Assembly: GCA_002238825.1 (NCBI GenBank)
Contig: MPNC01000010.1
Coordinates: 1-64,000 of the forward strand
DNA from: SAR202 cluster bacterium bin87
GTDB lineage: Bacteria; Chloroflexota; Dehalococcoidia; Lucifugimonadales; UBA3495
Direction of reading: 5' to 3'
Length of the DNA stretch: 64,000 bases
Part shown: positions 1-6,564 of the stretch, piece after piece
How positions within the stretch are numbered: the first letter of the stretch is position 1
Layout of the letters: each line of letters begins with the position of its first letter
The notes under the pieces: generated by a model
Databases searched by the model: none
What the model was told of the DNA's origin: nothing
The model's input: the letters and a program-made list of their open reading frames with translations, nothing else
Program-made: the position numbers and the translations under genes

Positions 1-189
1 CTGCTGGTCGGTGGAACAACGCGCGTATCCGATGAGGGTTGCGGTCATGAGGGTTGCGGTCATGGGGGAAGTGTACGAATAGGGTCCCGCCCGCGCAATT
101 GTCTCCGTACCATTCATATGAGACGCTGCTGGCTCTGGTGTGGCGGAGGTCGGGGCGACAGGCTGGGCCGTCCGCTGGACGCTCCCCTT

Positions 190-485
190 ACGGACAGCGC
201 CGAGCCAACACCGGCCTGAACCAGGGCGAGGCTCATCACGCGCTCAAGAACGCGCTCCGGATCGGACGCCAGCGCGAAATCCGCTACCGCTCCAGCGACG
301 GCCAGCACTGCCGCATGGCTGGGCTCAACCTGCTCGCCGCCATCATCATTTACTGGAATACCGCCCATCTCGGAGCAGCAGTCAGACCGCGGAAACGCGT
401 CGGGCTGACCGTCGAGCCCGAGCTCCTGGCCCGCATCCCGCTCACCGGCGAATACCAGTGGCCAAAACGCCGATGGCGACCTTAG
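190..485 (+). pseudogene. Tn3-family transposase, C-terminal remnant (copy A)
   Basis: Only the last ~95 codons of a Tn3-family (DDE) transposase remain. The frame reads GLNQGEAHHALKNALRIGRQ, then EIRYRSSDGQHCRMAGLNLL and AAIIIYWNTAHL, the usual conserved C-terminal block, and ends LLARIPLTGEYQWP. The family's usual HISPLGW segment is missing here; copy B at 6.3 kb retains it, so copy A carries a small in-frame deletion. The full protein is ~1000 residues, so this is a relic. A 38-bp Tn3-like end follows immediately at 481-518. Confidence 0.75.
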
Positions 486-518
486 AGTACGATTCTGCCC
501 CCTACCGGAATCGACCCG
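481..518 (+). repeat. Tn3-like 38-bp terminal inverted repeat (copy A)
   Basis: It begins CTTAGAGTAC and ends TCGACCCG. The inner CTTAG..GTAC resembles the ACGCTAAG end of Tn3-family 38-bp repeats. It is shared with 6436-6472 and, inverted, 50361-50398. The element body lay to the left of this end. Confidence 0.7.
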
Positions 519-528
519 CATAGGCTCA

Positions 529-714
529 TCAGAGAAATGCGAGAACCAAAAAGGCGACCAGCACCGAAAGCGCCACGCCCAACCCCAAAAGCACCACCAT
601 GTCGCCCCCGCTTAGTATTCCCCTCCGCTCGCTTTTGTCTGATTCCTCCAACTTACGCTGAGTTCTGGCGTGCATGAGGTGTTCGTCAGGTGGGGGAGGC
701 GGCAACATGACCAT
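529..714 (-). CDS. small single-pass membrane protein, 61 aa
   Basis: Unrecognised family. A proline-rich N-terminus (MVMLPPPPPDEH) and a charged stretch (residues 15-31) precede one hydrophobic helix at about 38-61 (MVVLLGLGVALSVLVAFLVL), so it should be a C-terminally anchored membrane protein. The start is supported by GGAGG six bases upstream. It lies just outside the Tn3 end and reads towards it. No function can be assigned. Confidence 0.6.
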   Translation of the reverse strand: MVMLPPPPPDEHLMHARTQRKLEESDKSERRGILSGGDMVVLLGLGVALSVLVAFLVLAFL

Positions 715-750
715 CGTAATCCTCCGAAAGTCGGCGTATCGCCAATATAA

Positions 751-906
751 TCACCTCAGCGGAGCGGTGCTAGTAGTCAGCCAACGTTGGAATGGCATGG
801 GTAGAGCGGTGACCAGCTCGTTGATGTCCTCCTGCGTGTAGCCGGCTGAGCGCATGGCGCTGATGGCTTCAAGCATGAGTCGCAGTGCTTCGCTCTGGCT
901 GGCCAT
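751..906 (-). CDS. small hypothetical protein, 51 aa
   Basis: A short frame starts MASQSEALRLMLEAISAM and continues RSAGYTQEDINELVTALP. It is predicted helical and soluble. GGAG stands six to seven bases before the ATG. It is the next frame downstream of the coiled-coil gene at 1149-1856 on the same strand, with a gap of about 240 bases. The helical N-terminus and TQEDINELV suggest a small DNA- or protein-binding domain, but no family is recognised. Confidence 0.4.
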   Translation of the reverse strand: MASQSEALRLMLEAISAMRSAGYTQEDINELVTALPMPFQRWLTTSTAPLR

Positions 907-1148
907 GTTTACTCCATCCCCAGTGGAGGTTGCGTACGAAGCCCTGGTCGATGCCGCCCTGGGGGACGCGCCGGACGGGTCTTGAACGAGTCTCGGCCCG
1001 TTTTTCGCCGACTGGCAATCCCGGTGCCTTCCGTTTGTGTCCCGAACACGTCCCCACGGCCTTGGTGCCGCGCCATCGCGGTCTCCTGGCTTGGCTCGGT
1101 GTCTCTGGCGGCGGCTCGTTCATGGTCTCTTGCGCTCTGCCGGCGGGA

Positions 1149-1856
1149 CTACTGAGGCTGCAGATCCCTCGTCTGGAACTGGAACCAGTGGACGCTGCCG
1201 TCGTCGACCAGTTGTTGCACCGCGTGGTCGTTCTCCAGGCTGGCGACCACCGGCACGGCGGTCACGCCGGTGAACCGGGCGATGAGTTCTGCGTTGCGAA
1301 CAGCCCGGTTGCTGTCTCGTTCGTCGGCGGTGTATGACGCCTCGACGGCGATGAACAGCTCGTCGCCGTTTTGGTCCTGGACCTTGGCGACCAGGTCGGC
1401 AACGTAGAAGCTGCGCCGGACCCCCGGCGAGATGTCGTTGGCTGTGGATCCGCGCAGCATGTTCCGCAGGTCGTTGCCGCTGAGTTGCTGCATAACGATG
1501 TAGCCCAGCTGCTCCGCGATGTCGTCCGCCATCTCGCGCGCTATGCGGCCGGCCACGTGGCCCTTGAGGTCGCCCAGGTCGTCCGTGATGCGCTGTAGGC
1601 GGCTTTCTACTCTGGTGTTGGTTTCGAGCTGCCGAGCATTGAACTCTTCCTGCCGAGCATTGAACTCTTCCTGACGGGCATTGAACTCTTCCTGTCGCTC
1701 GATGAAGCCTGTCACGTGGGTGGCGAATTGGGCGAACCGTTCCGGCAGCTGGACGAGCTCTGCGGGCAGGATCAGGCTGCGGACTTGGGCGAGGAACACT
1801 GGGTCTTCCTGCAGCGTCAGAAGCAGGCGTTCCTTGTCCTGTTGGCTCATCGTCAT
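1149..1856 (-). CDS. coiled-coil protein with PD-(D/E)XK-like C-terminus
   Basis: 235 residues in two parts. Residues ~50-95 form a heptad coiled coil containing three direct QEEFNAR repeats. Residues ~125-230 resemble the restriction-endonuclease-like fold seen in many small proteins of Cyanobacteria and Chloroflexi, with FYVADLVAKV, then ELFIAVEASY, then AELIARFTGVTAVPVVAS. The D...ExS pattern replaces the canonical D...ExK, so nuclease activity is doubtful. Start: ATGACGATGAGC with GGAG seven bases upstream. Protein function is unknown; a DNA-binding or multimerising role is inferred from architecture only. Confidence 0.7.
   Translation of the reverse strand: MTMSQQDKERLLLTLQEDPVFLAQVRSLILPAELVQLPERFAQFATHVTGFIERQEEFNARQEEFNARQEEFNARQLETNTRVESRLQRITDDLGDLKGHVAGRIAREMADDIAEQLGYIVMQQLSGNDLRNMLRGSTANDISPGVRRSFYVADLVAKVQDQNGDELFIAVEASYTADERDSNRAVRNAELIARFTGVTAVPVVASLENDHAVQQLVDDGSVHWFQFQTRDLQPQ
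1631..1693. repeat. three 21-bp tandem repeats inside a coiled-coil gene
   Basis: Units 1631-1651 and 1652-1672 are identical (start GCCGAGCATTGAAC); 1673-1693 differs at two bases. Each encodes one heptad, so copy-number change would lengthen or shorten the coiled coil by exact heptads. Confidence 0.9.
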
Positions 1857-2141
1857 GGTGCTGCTCCGGGCTACGGTCTGATTTTATCACTCTGCTCGAG
1901 CGCGCCCCGAGCGCGACTATGCTGCGTCGTGCTGCTGTGCATGCTCTACGACGGCCCACCACGGCAGCCGGAGGGCGACGTGTACCGCGCGGGGCATGGC
2001 GGCTGCCCCTTTATCGTGGGATGCGCCACAAGCGGCTCTCCGTGGCTCTGATATCGCTGCGGCGGGTCGTTATTGGGAGGCATGAACGCAACGCGCCACA
2101 CGGTTCGGCAGGACTCTCAAAAGAGCAACGTTCCGGTTACT
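1857..2141. other. intergenic, no supported gene
   Basis: Between the coiled-coil gene and a decayed lipoprotein gene. Open frames here have no start signal or family likeness. Nothing recognised. Confidence 0.5.
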
Positions 2142-2698
2142 CTAACGAGGCCAGCGCAATGCGGCACGGGCGTCCAACCGCAGTCGGACGCCCATGCCAA
2201 TGGGTTCTATGATGGATCCGCGCTGGTCGTACAGGCGCGGGAGGAAGATGCCATCGTCCACCACAGACCCTGTTGCACCCGCCGTCATGGCGGTGTCCTC
2301 GTCCCCCACCAGCCAGAACGGGCCACCGCATTGCCCGACTTCGCCGTCTCCCCAATCCCACTCGTCAGCCGACACCAACCGATCCGAAACCTTTTTGGCC
2401 TATAGCCGAAGCGTCTGCCCCACGGCGGCGACCACGCGTCCGTCGGAACCGATCACCTCCACCACGCCGTCGCTGGTCCGCGTCCCGAAACCCATTGGCC
2501 ACACCACCATCAGGCCGTCCCGCGAGGCCTCGCGGTCAACCTGGTCAGAGTGGATATCCGCAAGCCGCCGCCGGCAATCGACAGCTCGCCATAGACGTAC
2601 TGATCGCCACGGTTGGCGGGAATTGCCTCTTCGTGGCGCGGGAACACCGCTCCTGCGGGCACGCCCGACGTTGCGCTGGCCACAGGAGAGGGCGTGGG
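2142..2698 (-). pseudogene. lipoprotein gene remnant, 5' end removed by TnpB element
   Basis: On the minus strand the frame from the element boundary reads ATPTPSPVASATSG, then QYVYGELSIAGGGLRIS. It shifts frame to DGLMVVWPMGFGTRTSDG and VVEVIGSDGRVVAAVGQTLR, meets TAG at 2400-2402, and continues AKKVSDRLVSADEWDW to a stop at 2142. The Thr/Pro linker followed by a small beta domain is typical of Chloroflexota lipoproteins. A frameshift, a nonsense codon and loss of the signal peptide at 2699 make it a pseudogene. Confidence 0.6.
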
Positions 2699-2810
2699 GG
2701 TTGCCAACTGTTCACGATTTGGTAGGTGATAGTAGGTCATGGTTGTTGATGGTCCGATCAGGCGATATGGGCTGGAAGTATCGGAACCCGCGTTCTGGTA
2801 CCCTATAGCC

Positions 2811-4436
2811 ATGGTGCTTGGCAAAAGGAACGGTCGCTCACCGACGCGAAGTGACATCGTTGGAAAGCGGTTGACCGCAACCTATCAGACGCGGGTCCGC
2901 GAGTACTCTGGTGTTGACCGTGAGGCTGGCGACGCGGCGTTATCGGCCTATGCCGAGCTTTATGGCCGGGTGGAGCGGAAGCTGTTTGCTGACGTTGCAG
3001 CCGGTCGGTCGGCGGGTTCGCTGAAGAGCGAGTGCCTGCAGCGGTACGGGATACCTGCCAGGATGTTCAACGCAGTGCGGGTGTCGCTGGAAGGGAAGGT
3101 GGCGTCAGTCAAGGAGCAGCAGAAGCCGCAGCTGGACAGCCTGTGCCGGCGGATTGCTCGGGCTGAGCGGCAGATTGCCGGCGCTGCTGAGCATGGACGG
3201 TGGGACCAGGTCCACCAGAAAAGGCACCGGTTGGCGAACTTGCAATCCCGGCTGGCGGCATTGGAAACCGACACGGAGGAGGCGCGGGTCAGGTTGTGCT
3301 TCGGGTCCAAGCGGCTCTGGCGTAAGCAACACAATCTCGAGACCAACGGTTACGCCAGCCACCAGGAATGGCTCAAAGACTGGCGGGAGGCTCGCAGCGA
3401 TGAATTCTTCGTGCTGGGCAGTCGTGACGAGACTGGCGGGTGCCAGTTGTGCGTGGCCAGTGTTGCTGATGACGGGACCATGACCCTGCGGCTTCGGATG
3501 CCGGATTGCCTCGCCACTCAGCATGGCAAATACTTGGCCATCGAAGGCGTGCGCTTCGCCTACGGCCACGAGCAGGTGCTGGCGGCGCTGGACAGCAACG
3601 CTGAGTACCGTCGTTACCGAGGCGAGCATGGTGATAAAGCGGCACGGGCCACCACTCTCAGTCAGGCCATCAGCTACCGGTTCAAGCGGGATCGCAAGGG
3701 CTGGCGGGTGTTCGTCAGTACCCAGATGATGGACGTGCCGGTGGTTACTGACCAAAGGCATGGGGCCATCGGCGTGGATTTGAACGTGGATCATCTGGCG
3801 GTTTGCGAAACCGATTCCAGCGGCAACTACATCAACGCGTTCAGTGTGCCGCTGGTGACCTACGGCAAGTCCCAGCACCAAGCTGAGGCCATCATCGGCG
3901 ACGCCGTGGCCAGCGTGGTGGAGCACGCCCGAGAGGTCGGCAAGCCCATCGTGATCGAGAAGTTGGACTTCCGGCGGAAGAAGGCGACACTCGAAGGTGA
4001 ATCGCACCGTTACAGCCGGATGCTGTCCAGCTTCAGCTACGGGAAGATCAAGGCGTACTTCCTGTCCCGCGGCAATCGCCAGGGAGTGGAAGTACATCAG
4101 GTGAGCCCGGCCTACAGCTCAGTGATAGGTCGGGTGAAGTTCATGGAGCGTTACGGGCTCAGCGTCCACCAGGCAGCGGCCTTGGTGCTGGCCCGACGTT
4201 TGCTCGGCTGCTCTGAGCGCATCCCCCGCCGCTGGGTTTGTCCCGTCGGCAATGACGTCCAGGTCGCCTTCACCGTACCTGCAAGGAAGCGCGTGAAGCA
4301 CGTGTGGACGCACTGGGGTGCGATCTCGGGACAGCTGAGACCGGCGCTTGCAGCGCAGCACCGGCTGGGGAAGCGGAGACGCCGACCCAATCCGGTTCAG
4401 GCTGTCGCGCGTGGTGAAACACGCGGGGTGGCTTGA
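2811..4436 (+). CDS. tnpB: TnpB-related RNA-guided nuclease, zinc-finger-less type
   Basis: 541 residues, about 80% identical by eye to the copy at 15.4 kb. It matches the lineage annotated as IS200/IS605 accessory TnpB-related protein. RuvC-I is AIGVDLNVDHLAV (Asp ~323) and RuvC-II is IVIEKLDFRRKK (Glu ~383). The RuvC-III region reads YGLSVHQAAALVLARR, with His where classical TnpB has Asp. The CxxC...CxxC zinc ribbon is absent; PAYSSVIGRVKFMERYG occupies the place of PxxTSxxCxxCG. An upstream in-frame ATG (2739) exists, but the second copy has a stop just before this ATG, so 2811 is the shared start. Family role: RNA-guided cleavage favouring element retention. Activity with a His-substituted site is inferred, not known. 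Confidence 0.85.
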   Translation: MVLGKRNGRSPTRSDIVGKRLTATYQTRVREYSGVDREAGDAALSAYAELYGRVERKLFADVAAGRSAGSLKSECLQRYGIPARMFNAVRVSLEGKVASVKEQQKPQLDSLCRRIARAERQIAGAAEHGRWDQVHQKRHRLANLQSRLAALETDTEEARVRLCFGSKRLWRKQHNLETNGYASHQEWLKDWREARSDEFFVLGSRDETGGCQLCVASVADDGTMTLRLRMPDCLATQHGKYLAIEGVRFAYGHEQVLAALDSNAEYRRYRGEHGDKAARATTLSQAISYRFKRDRKGWRVFVSTQMMDVPVVTDQRHGAIGVDLNVDHLAVCETDSSGNYINAFSVPLVTYGKSQHQAEAIIGDAVASVVEHAREVGKPIVIEKLDFRRKKATLEGESHRYSRMLSSFSYGKIKAYFLSRGNRQGVEVHQVSPAYSSVIGRVKFMERYGLSVHQAAALVLARRLLGCSERIPRRWVCPVGNDVQVAFTVPARKRVKHVWTHWGAISGQLRPALAAQHRLGKRRRRPNPVQAVARGETRGVA

Positions 4437-4580
4437 GCGGGGATCAGCTCGGTGTTCCCGGGTGAGTTTCCCGGGCGGAGCCGCCTTGCACTGTTGGGGC
4501 GGCGGCGCGGCTCAGACCGCGTCTCGAGGAATGGACGACAGCGGTCATGTAACCAAAGTCAACCATTTTTACAACGGTAT
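4437..4580 (+). ncRNA. predicted omega RNA (reRNA) at TnpB element 3' end, copy 1
   Basis: The non-coding 3' end is as conserved as the gene and foldable. Hairpin 1 is CCCGGG (4457-4462) with CCCGGG (4470-4475), separated by seven bases. The second copy has CTTGGG with CCCAAG at the same place, two compensatory changes. Hairpin 2 is GAGCCGC (4478-4484) with GCGGCTC (4507-4513). In TnpB systems the guide is the sequence just past the right end, here antisense to the tRNA-Gly 3' half. Confidence 0.65.
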
Positions 4581-4652
4581 GGAGCGGGGAATAGGAGTCG
4601 AACCCACGGCCTCCGCCCGGGCAGGGCGGCGCTCTACCACCGAGCCCCCCGC
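4580..4652 (-). tRNA. tRNA-Gly(GCC)-like gene lacking positions 8-9
   Basis: On the minus strand: acceptor GCGGGGG with TCCCCGC, D-arm GCTC-GGTGGTA-GAGC, anticodon arm CCGCC-CTGCCCG-GGCGG (anticodon GCC), T-arm loop TTCGACT, discriminator T and encoded CCA. Bases 8 and 9 between acceptor and D-stem are missing, and the T-stem has two G-T pairs. It may be a pseudo-tRNA, or a real one with a local sequence error. A TnpB element abuts its 3' end. Confidence 0.6.
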
Positions 4653-4664
4653 TCGGGATGAGGA

Positions 4665-5024
4665 TCATGCCTGTGGTAGCAGAGGCTCGAGCTTATCCAG
4701 TAGCGTCTCGACGTCTCGGATCCCGCGCTGGACCCGTCGGGCACGATACCAGTTTTCATAGAAATTGACGTGGAGCGCGCTGGCCACGTCGAAAAGCCGG
4801 TCGATCTCTTCGTCGCCGGTTTCGTCGCTGAGGTAGTCCACCGCTTCGAAGAGCAGATCGTGTGCACGATGTCTCCATCCGCGCTGTTCTGCGATGGCCT
4901 TGACCATCTGAGCGGCGGCGCCCCAGGCCTTCTCTGACGCCTGGCGCAGGTCCCCCGCGGCCAACTCAGTCTGAGCCTGGTTCAACAGTTGGCGGCTGGC
5001 TTGCTGGTACGTTTGGGTGGTCAT
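4665..5024 (-). CDS. PaREP1/HEPN-like protein, paralogue 1
   Basis: 119 residues, all helical. It resembles the PaREP1 family, HEPN-superfamily helical bundles found in archaea and bacteria. Shared blocks are LAAGDLRQASEKAWGAAAQM, VKAIAEQRGW and DVETLLDKLEPL. A close paralogue is at 43573-43929 on the other strand. Start: AGGAG four bases before ATG. No nucleotidyltransferase or obvious toxin partner is adjacent. Members often pair with antitoxins or act in RNA or stress pathways, but the role here is unknown. Confidence 0.75.
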   Translation of the reverse strand: MTTQTYQQASRQLLNQAQTELAAGDLRQASEKAWGAAAQMVKAIAEQRGWRHRAHDLLFEAVDYLSDETGDEEIDRLFDVASALHVNFYENWYRARRVQRGIRDVETLLDKLEPLLPQA

Positions 5025-5048
5025 CTGGCTCCTGCGCGGATTGGAATA

Positions 5049-5068
5049 ATGTTGACGCGCGTCAACAT
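5049..5068. promoter_or_regulatory. 20-bp perfect palindrome, candidate operator
   Basis: ATGTTGACGC meets its exact reverse complement with no spacer. It lies 25 bases upstream of the PaREP1-like start and just past the 3' end of the gene at 5070. A dimeric repressor site for the PaREP1-like gene is plausible; a transcript-end hairpin is the alternative. Confidence 0.5.
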
Positions 5069-5069
5069 C

Positions 5070-5561
5070 TTACGCCGGCGGCAGCGCGATCGCGCGGCGC
5101 TGGCCACCGACCGCCGGCAGCATGGGCGGCATCTCGCCGGTGCGGTACGCCTCTCCGATCTGCGGGATCATCCAGTCGCCGGCGGTGGTGTTGTCGGGCA
5201 GTACGATGTTGGCCAGGAACTCCTCTTCCAGCGTGGAGATACCCGACTCGATGGCCTCGAGCTTCGCCTTGATGACCAGCAGCAGCGCGCGCCACTTCTG
5301 CCGGCAGGCCTGGTCATAGGAATCCTCCCGGGCCTTCTGGCTGCGCTCCCGCGGCGGACTGTGGTTGGTGTAGCGGAACTCCTCGGGATCGGGCAGGGTC
5401 AGCACGAAGCGAATCCGCCGGCTTTCCATGCCGAAGATGACGGTGGCCATGTCGCCCTGGGCCGCGTACGCGAAGCCATCGGCGCCGTACCTGTTCAGCG
5501 TGCGCTCGATTTCCATGCGCGTCTGGATGGTGGAGACGCTGGTGTTCTGGGCGTAGACCAT
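5070..5561 (-). CDS. conserved phage-like hypothetical protein
   Basis: 163 residues from the preferred start MVYAQNTSVSTIQTRM, which has AAGGTGAG upstream. An in-frame start 23 codons earlier (5630) lacks a signal. Conserved-looking blocks are MEIERTLNRYGADGFAYAAQ, RRIRFVLTLPDPEEF and ACRQKWRALLLVIKAKLEAI, then IVLPDNTTAGDWMIPQIGEA. This pattern occurs in small prophage-type ORFs. It probably belongs with the zinc-ribbon, coiled-coil and HNH fragments just upstream as a degraded phage-like cluster. Function is unknown. Confidence 0.65.
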   Translation of the reverse strand: MVYAQNTSVSTIQTRMEIERTLNRYGADGFAYAAQGDMATVIFGMESRRIRFVLTLPDPEEFRYTNHSPPRERSQKAREDSYDQACRQKWRALLLVIKAKLEAIESGISTLEEEFLANIVLPDNTTAGDWMIPQIGEAYRTGEMPPMLPAVGGQRRAIALPPA

Positions 5562-5658
5562 CAATCTCACCTTGGGGATGGACGGGCTGTTTATACCGGT
5601 TTTGACAGTGTAGAAACCGACATATATCATACCCTAAAACCGGTTCGGAGCAGACCCC

Positions 5659-5814
5659 ATGCCTCCCTGTCGCCGCTGTTACCGGCGGAAGGTTCACATG
5701 TACGAGCGCGACGAGCATGTGTACTGCGCTTCCTGCATGTTGAAGACTCTCGTCGCTGAGCGCCTGATCTCCGTGGTCGAGCCGGACCGAACGCCGCGCC
5801 CGTCGGCGCGCTGA
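5659..5814 (+). CDS. small zinc-ribbon protein, 51 aa
   Basis: MPPCRRCYRRKVHMYERD continues to YCASCMLKTLVAERLISVVE. Two CxxC knuckles ~20 residues apart form a classic mini zinc ribbon. GGAG stands about eight bases before the ATG. Its stop overlaps the start of the next frame (TGATG at 5812-5816), so the two are translationally coupled. Role unknown; such proteins are common in phage and mobile clusters. Confidence 0.55.
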   Translation: MPPCRRCYRRKVHMYERDEHVYCASCMLKTLVAERLISVVEPDRTPRPSAR

Positions 5815-5989
5815 TGCCGACCCTGAGGATCAACACCAGAGCTGATTTGCAACGGCTGTTGCTGGACCTGCAGCGTGAGGAGACACGCCTGATTGAGGAA
5901 CCGGCAGCGATTCGCGCCGAGAAAGCGGAATGCGAGGCTCGGTTGAGATCTCTCCAAAACGGAAAATCCACACCTGGCATTTTATCCTG
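5813..5989 (+). CDS. small coiled-coil protein, 58 aa (possibly frameshifted)
   Basis: It starts inside the stop of the zinc-ribbon gene (TGATG) and reads MPTLRINTRADLQRLLLDLQ, then REETRLIEEPAAIRAEKAE, a single amphipathic helix. From about 5950 a different frame stays open to 6133 with protein-like sequence (HLAFYPEYWTGEQIVFAAEC, then EDDLWKGEDGRFHDSGGYPL). Either two overlapping genes or one frameshifted gene is present. Function is unknown. Confidence 0.4.
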
Positions 5990-6174
5990 AGTACTGGACC
6001 GGCGAGCAAATCGTGTTTGCTGCCGAATGCGACCACCCTGAGGATTGCTTCGAGGAAGATGACCTTTGGAAAGGCGAGGACGGCCGGTTTCACGATTCGG
6101 GCGGATACCCGCTGCTCCCGCGAGGAAGGTGATGAGTATGCGGCGTCCTCTTTCCAGTCGAGCAGGAATAGCTG

Positions 6175-6339
6175 ATGCCGATCTCTCCTGAAAAGGCCAG
6201 GCGTTATCCCGCCGACCGGGCTCGGCGCCGTCGGTTCATTATCAAGTACCGCGGCCGCGGCCGCTGTGAATGGTGTGGCGCCGTTAATTACGAACCCTTT
6301 GACACCCAGCGGTCAGACGGTGGCAACACGCCGGGCTGA
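6175..6339 (+). pseudogene. HNH endonuclease N-terminus, truncated by Tn3 remnant
   Basis: MPISPEKARRYPADRARRRR continues to GRCEWCGAVNYEPF, the start of a phage-type HNH nuclease family (MPISPE.RARYP.., zinc knuckle CEWCG). At about 6302 the frame runs into sequence matching the Tn3 transposase C-terminus (AGLTVEPELL in the shifted frame) and stops. The HNH catalytic core is missing. This dates the Tn3-type insertion or deletion after the phage-like cluster. Confidence 0.6.
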
Positions 6340-6418
6340 CCGTCGAGCCCGAGCTTCTGGCCCACATCTCGCCCCTTGGCTCGGCCTGCATCCCGCTCAC
6401 CGGTGAATACTGGTGACC
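6320..6418 (+). pseudogene. Tn3-family transposase C-terminal remnant (copy B)
   Basis: About 30 codons read AGLTVEPELLAHISPLGSAC and then IPLTGEYW before a stop. The HISPLG block typical of Tn3 transposases is retained, unlike copy A. A Tn3-like end follows at 6436. Confidence 0.65.
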
Positions 6419-6435
6419 ATAGCGCCGATAGCGGT

Positions 6436-6472
6436 CTTAGCGTACGATTCTGCCCCCACCGGAATCGACCCG
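6436..6472 (+). repeat. Tn3-like terminal inverted repeat (copy B)
   Basis: Starts CTTAGCGTACGATTC and ends TCGACCCG. It is one base shorter than copy A in the C-run. Confidence 0.7.
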
Positions 6473-6564
6473 TACCTGCTGACAACCCCGCGCCTCTCCT
6501 CAAGTCTGAACCGTTACGTCTTCCTCTGTGGCTTGTAAAACTGAATATCAACCGCTCCGAGCCA

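Larger units (their letters stand above)
2699..4580 (+). mobile_element. TnpB-only IS605/IS1341-like element, copy 1
   Basis: Limits come from alignment with the second copy at 15273-17144. Homology starts at GGTTGCCAACTGTTC (2699) and runs to CAACGGTAT (4580). It holds one gene (tnpB) and a structured 3' end, with no tnpA. The left end cuts a lipoprotein gene; the right end stops exactly at the 3' CCA of a tRNA-Gly-like gene. There are no terminal inverted repeats, as expected for IS200/IS605 relatives. The exact ends are uncertain by a few bases. Confidence 0.75.

Noticed and set aside
869-1123. Minus-strand 84-codon frame
   Set aside because: Very basic, low-complexity translation without a ribosome site or family likeness.
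2699-4580. Was a tnpA (Y1 transposase) present in either TnpB element?
   Set aside because: No HUH motif frame is found in or beside either copy; elements are TnpB-only.
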